Assembly: GCA_045603485.1 (NCBI GenBank)
Contig: JAZUMF010000122.1
Coordinates: forward strand, 1-6,493
Direction of reading: 5' to 3'
DNA: 6,493 bases
Origin: RGIG5952 sp045603485
Lineage (GTDB): Bacteria > Verrucomicrobiota > Kiritimatiellia > RFP12 > JAAYLN01
Each line of letters opens with the position of its first letter. Within the stretch, counting starts at the first letter, position 1. The position numbers and the translations under genes are program-made. This document shows positions 6,409 to 6,493 of this stretch, piece by piece. Under the pieces are notes generated by a model. The model saw only the letters and a list, made by a program, of their open reading frames with translations, did no database searches and was not told the origin of the DNA.

Positions 6409-6493
6409 TCCTACTCATTGCATTATTTGCAATCAGATGTGCAGTGGCAGATACTGTCACTAACTCTTTTATCATAGCAGATGGCCCAGGCGT
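6390..6493 (+). CDS. Secreted protein, 5' end only (cut by the window end)
   Basis: An ATG at 6390 opens a frame that stays open to the last base, giving 34 complete codons. The start lies 19 bases inside the end of the membrane-protein gene. The translation begins MQIKRLVLLIALFAIRCAVA, a clear signal peptide with likely cleavage after AVA at residue 20, followed by DTVTNSFIIADGPG. The signal-peptide pattern is the main reason to accept it, since the ribosome site is weak (a GTGGTAA stretch at 6374-6380). The function cannot be judged from the visible part. The overlap suggests it belongs to the same transcript as the esterase and GT-C-like genes, adding another exported component to that cluster. 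Confidence 0.75.
   Translation, partial: MQIKRLVLLIALFAIRCAVADTVTNSFIIADGPG

Overview
The window looks like part of a bacterial chromosome carrying secreted and membrane proteins. All six genes I can support lie on the + strand, and I found nothing credible on the - strand. Start codons are ATG with purine-rich ribosome sites where visible. Four of the five genes with a visible start encode proteins that begin with signal peptides, and the fifth is a polytopic membrane protein. Base composition is mixed: about 57% GC at the left edge by hand count, dropping to about 39% later in the same gene, with much of the right half AT-rich. The protein style (large beta-sandwich surface protein, secreted HEAT-like protein, sulfatase-free esterase with a discoidin domain) reminds me of Kiritimatiellota/Lentisphaerota (PVC superphylum) gut or rumen bacteria. 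That placement is an impression, not a demonstrated assignment.

Layout. (1) Positions 1-1629: the 3' part of a gene for a large surface or secreted protein. It has beta-sandwich/PKD-like modules followed by a C-terminal domain of about 220 residues that I cannot assign. (2) 1644-2633: 14 bases downstream, a secreted helical protein with HEAT-like repeats near its C-terminus and a short, sharply GC-rich island inside them. (3) 2634-2808: a spacer with a weak promoter-like pair and a doubtful 46-codon ORF. (4) 2809-3543: an unrecognised small secreted protein. (5) 3544-3607: a short spacer holding the best promoter candidate of the window. (6) 3608-4876: a secreted serine esterase of the alpha/beta-hydrolase fold fused to an F5/8 type C (discoidin) domain. 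(7) 4873-6408: a polytopic membrane protein resembling a GT-C glycosyltransferase, overlapping the esterase gene by 4 bases. (8) 6390-6493: the start of another secreted protein gene, overlapping the previous one by 19 bases and cut by the window end.

Functional reading. Genes 6-8 form a tight, overlapping cluster that is probably translated together. A secreted esterase with a likely glycan-binding domain next to a GT-C-like membrane enzyme suggests building or trimming of a cell-envelope or exported glycan (inference). Genes 1-2 form a second unit: a modular surface protein with a distinct C-terminal domain followed by a small secreted repeat protein. This could be an effector/cognate-partner pair, but no catalytic motif proves it. 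I do not see a CRISPR array, RNA gene, transposase, restriction system or other recognised defence system.
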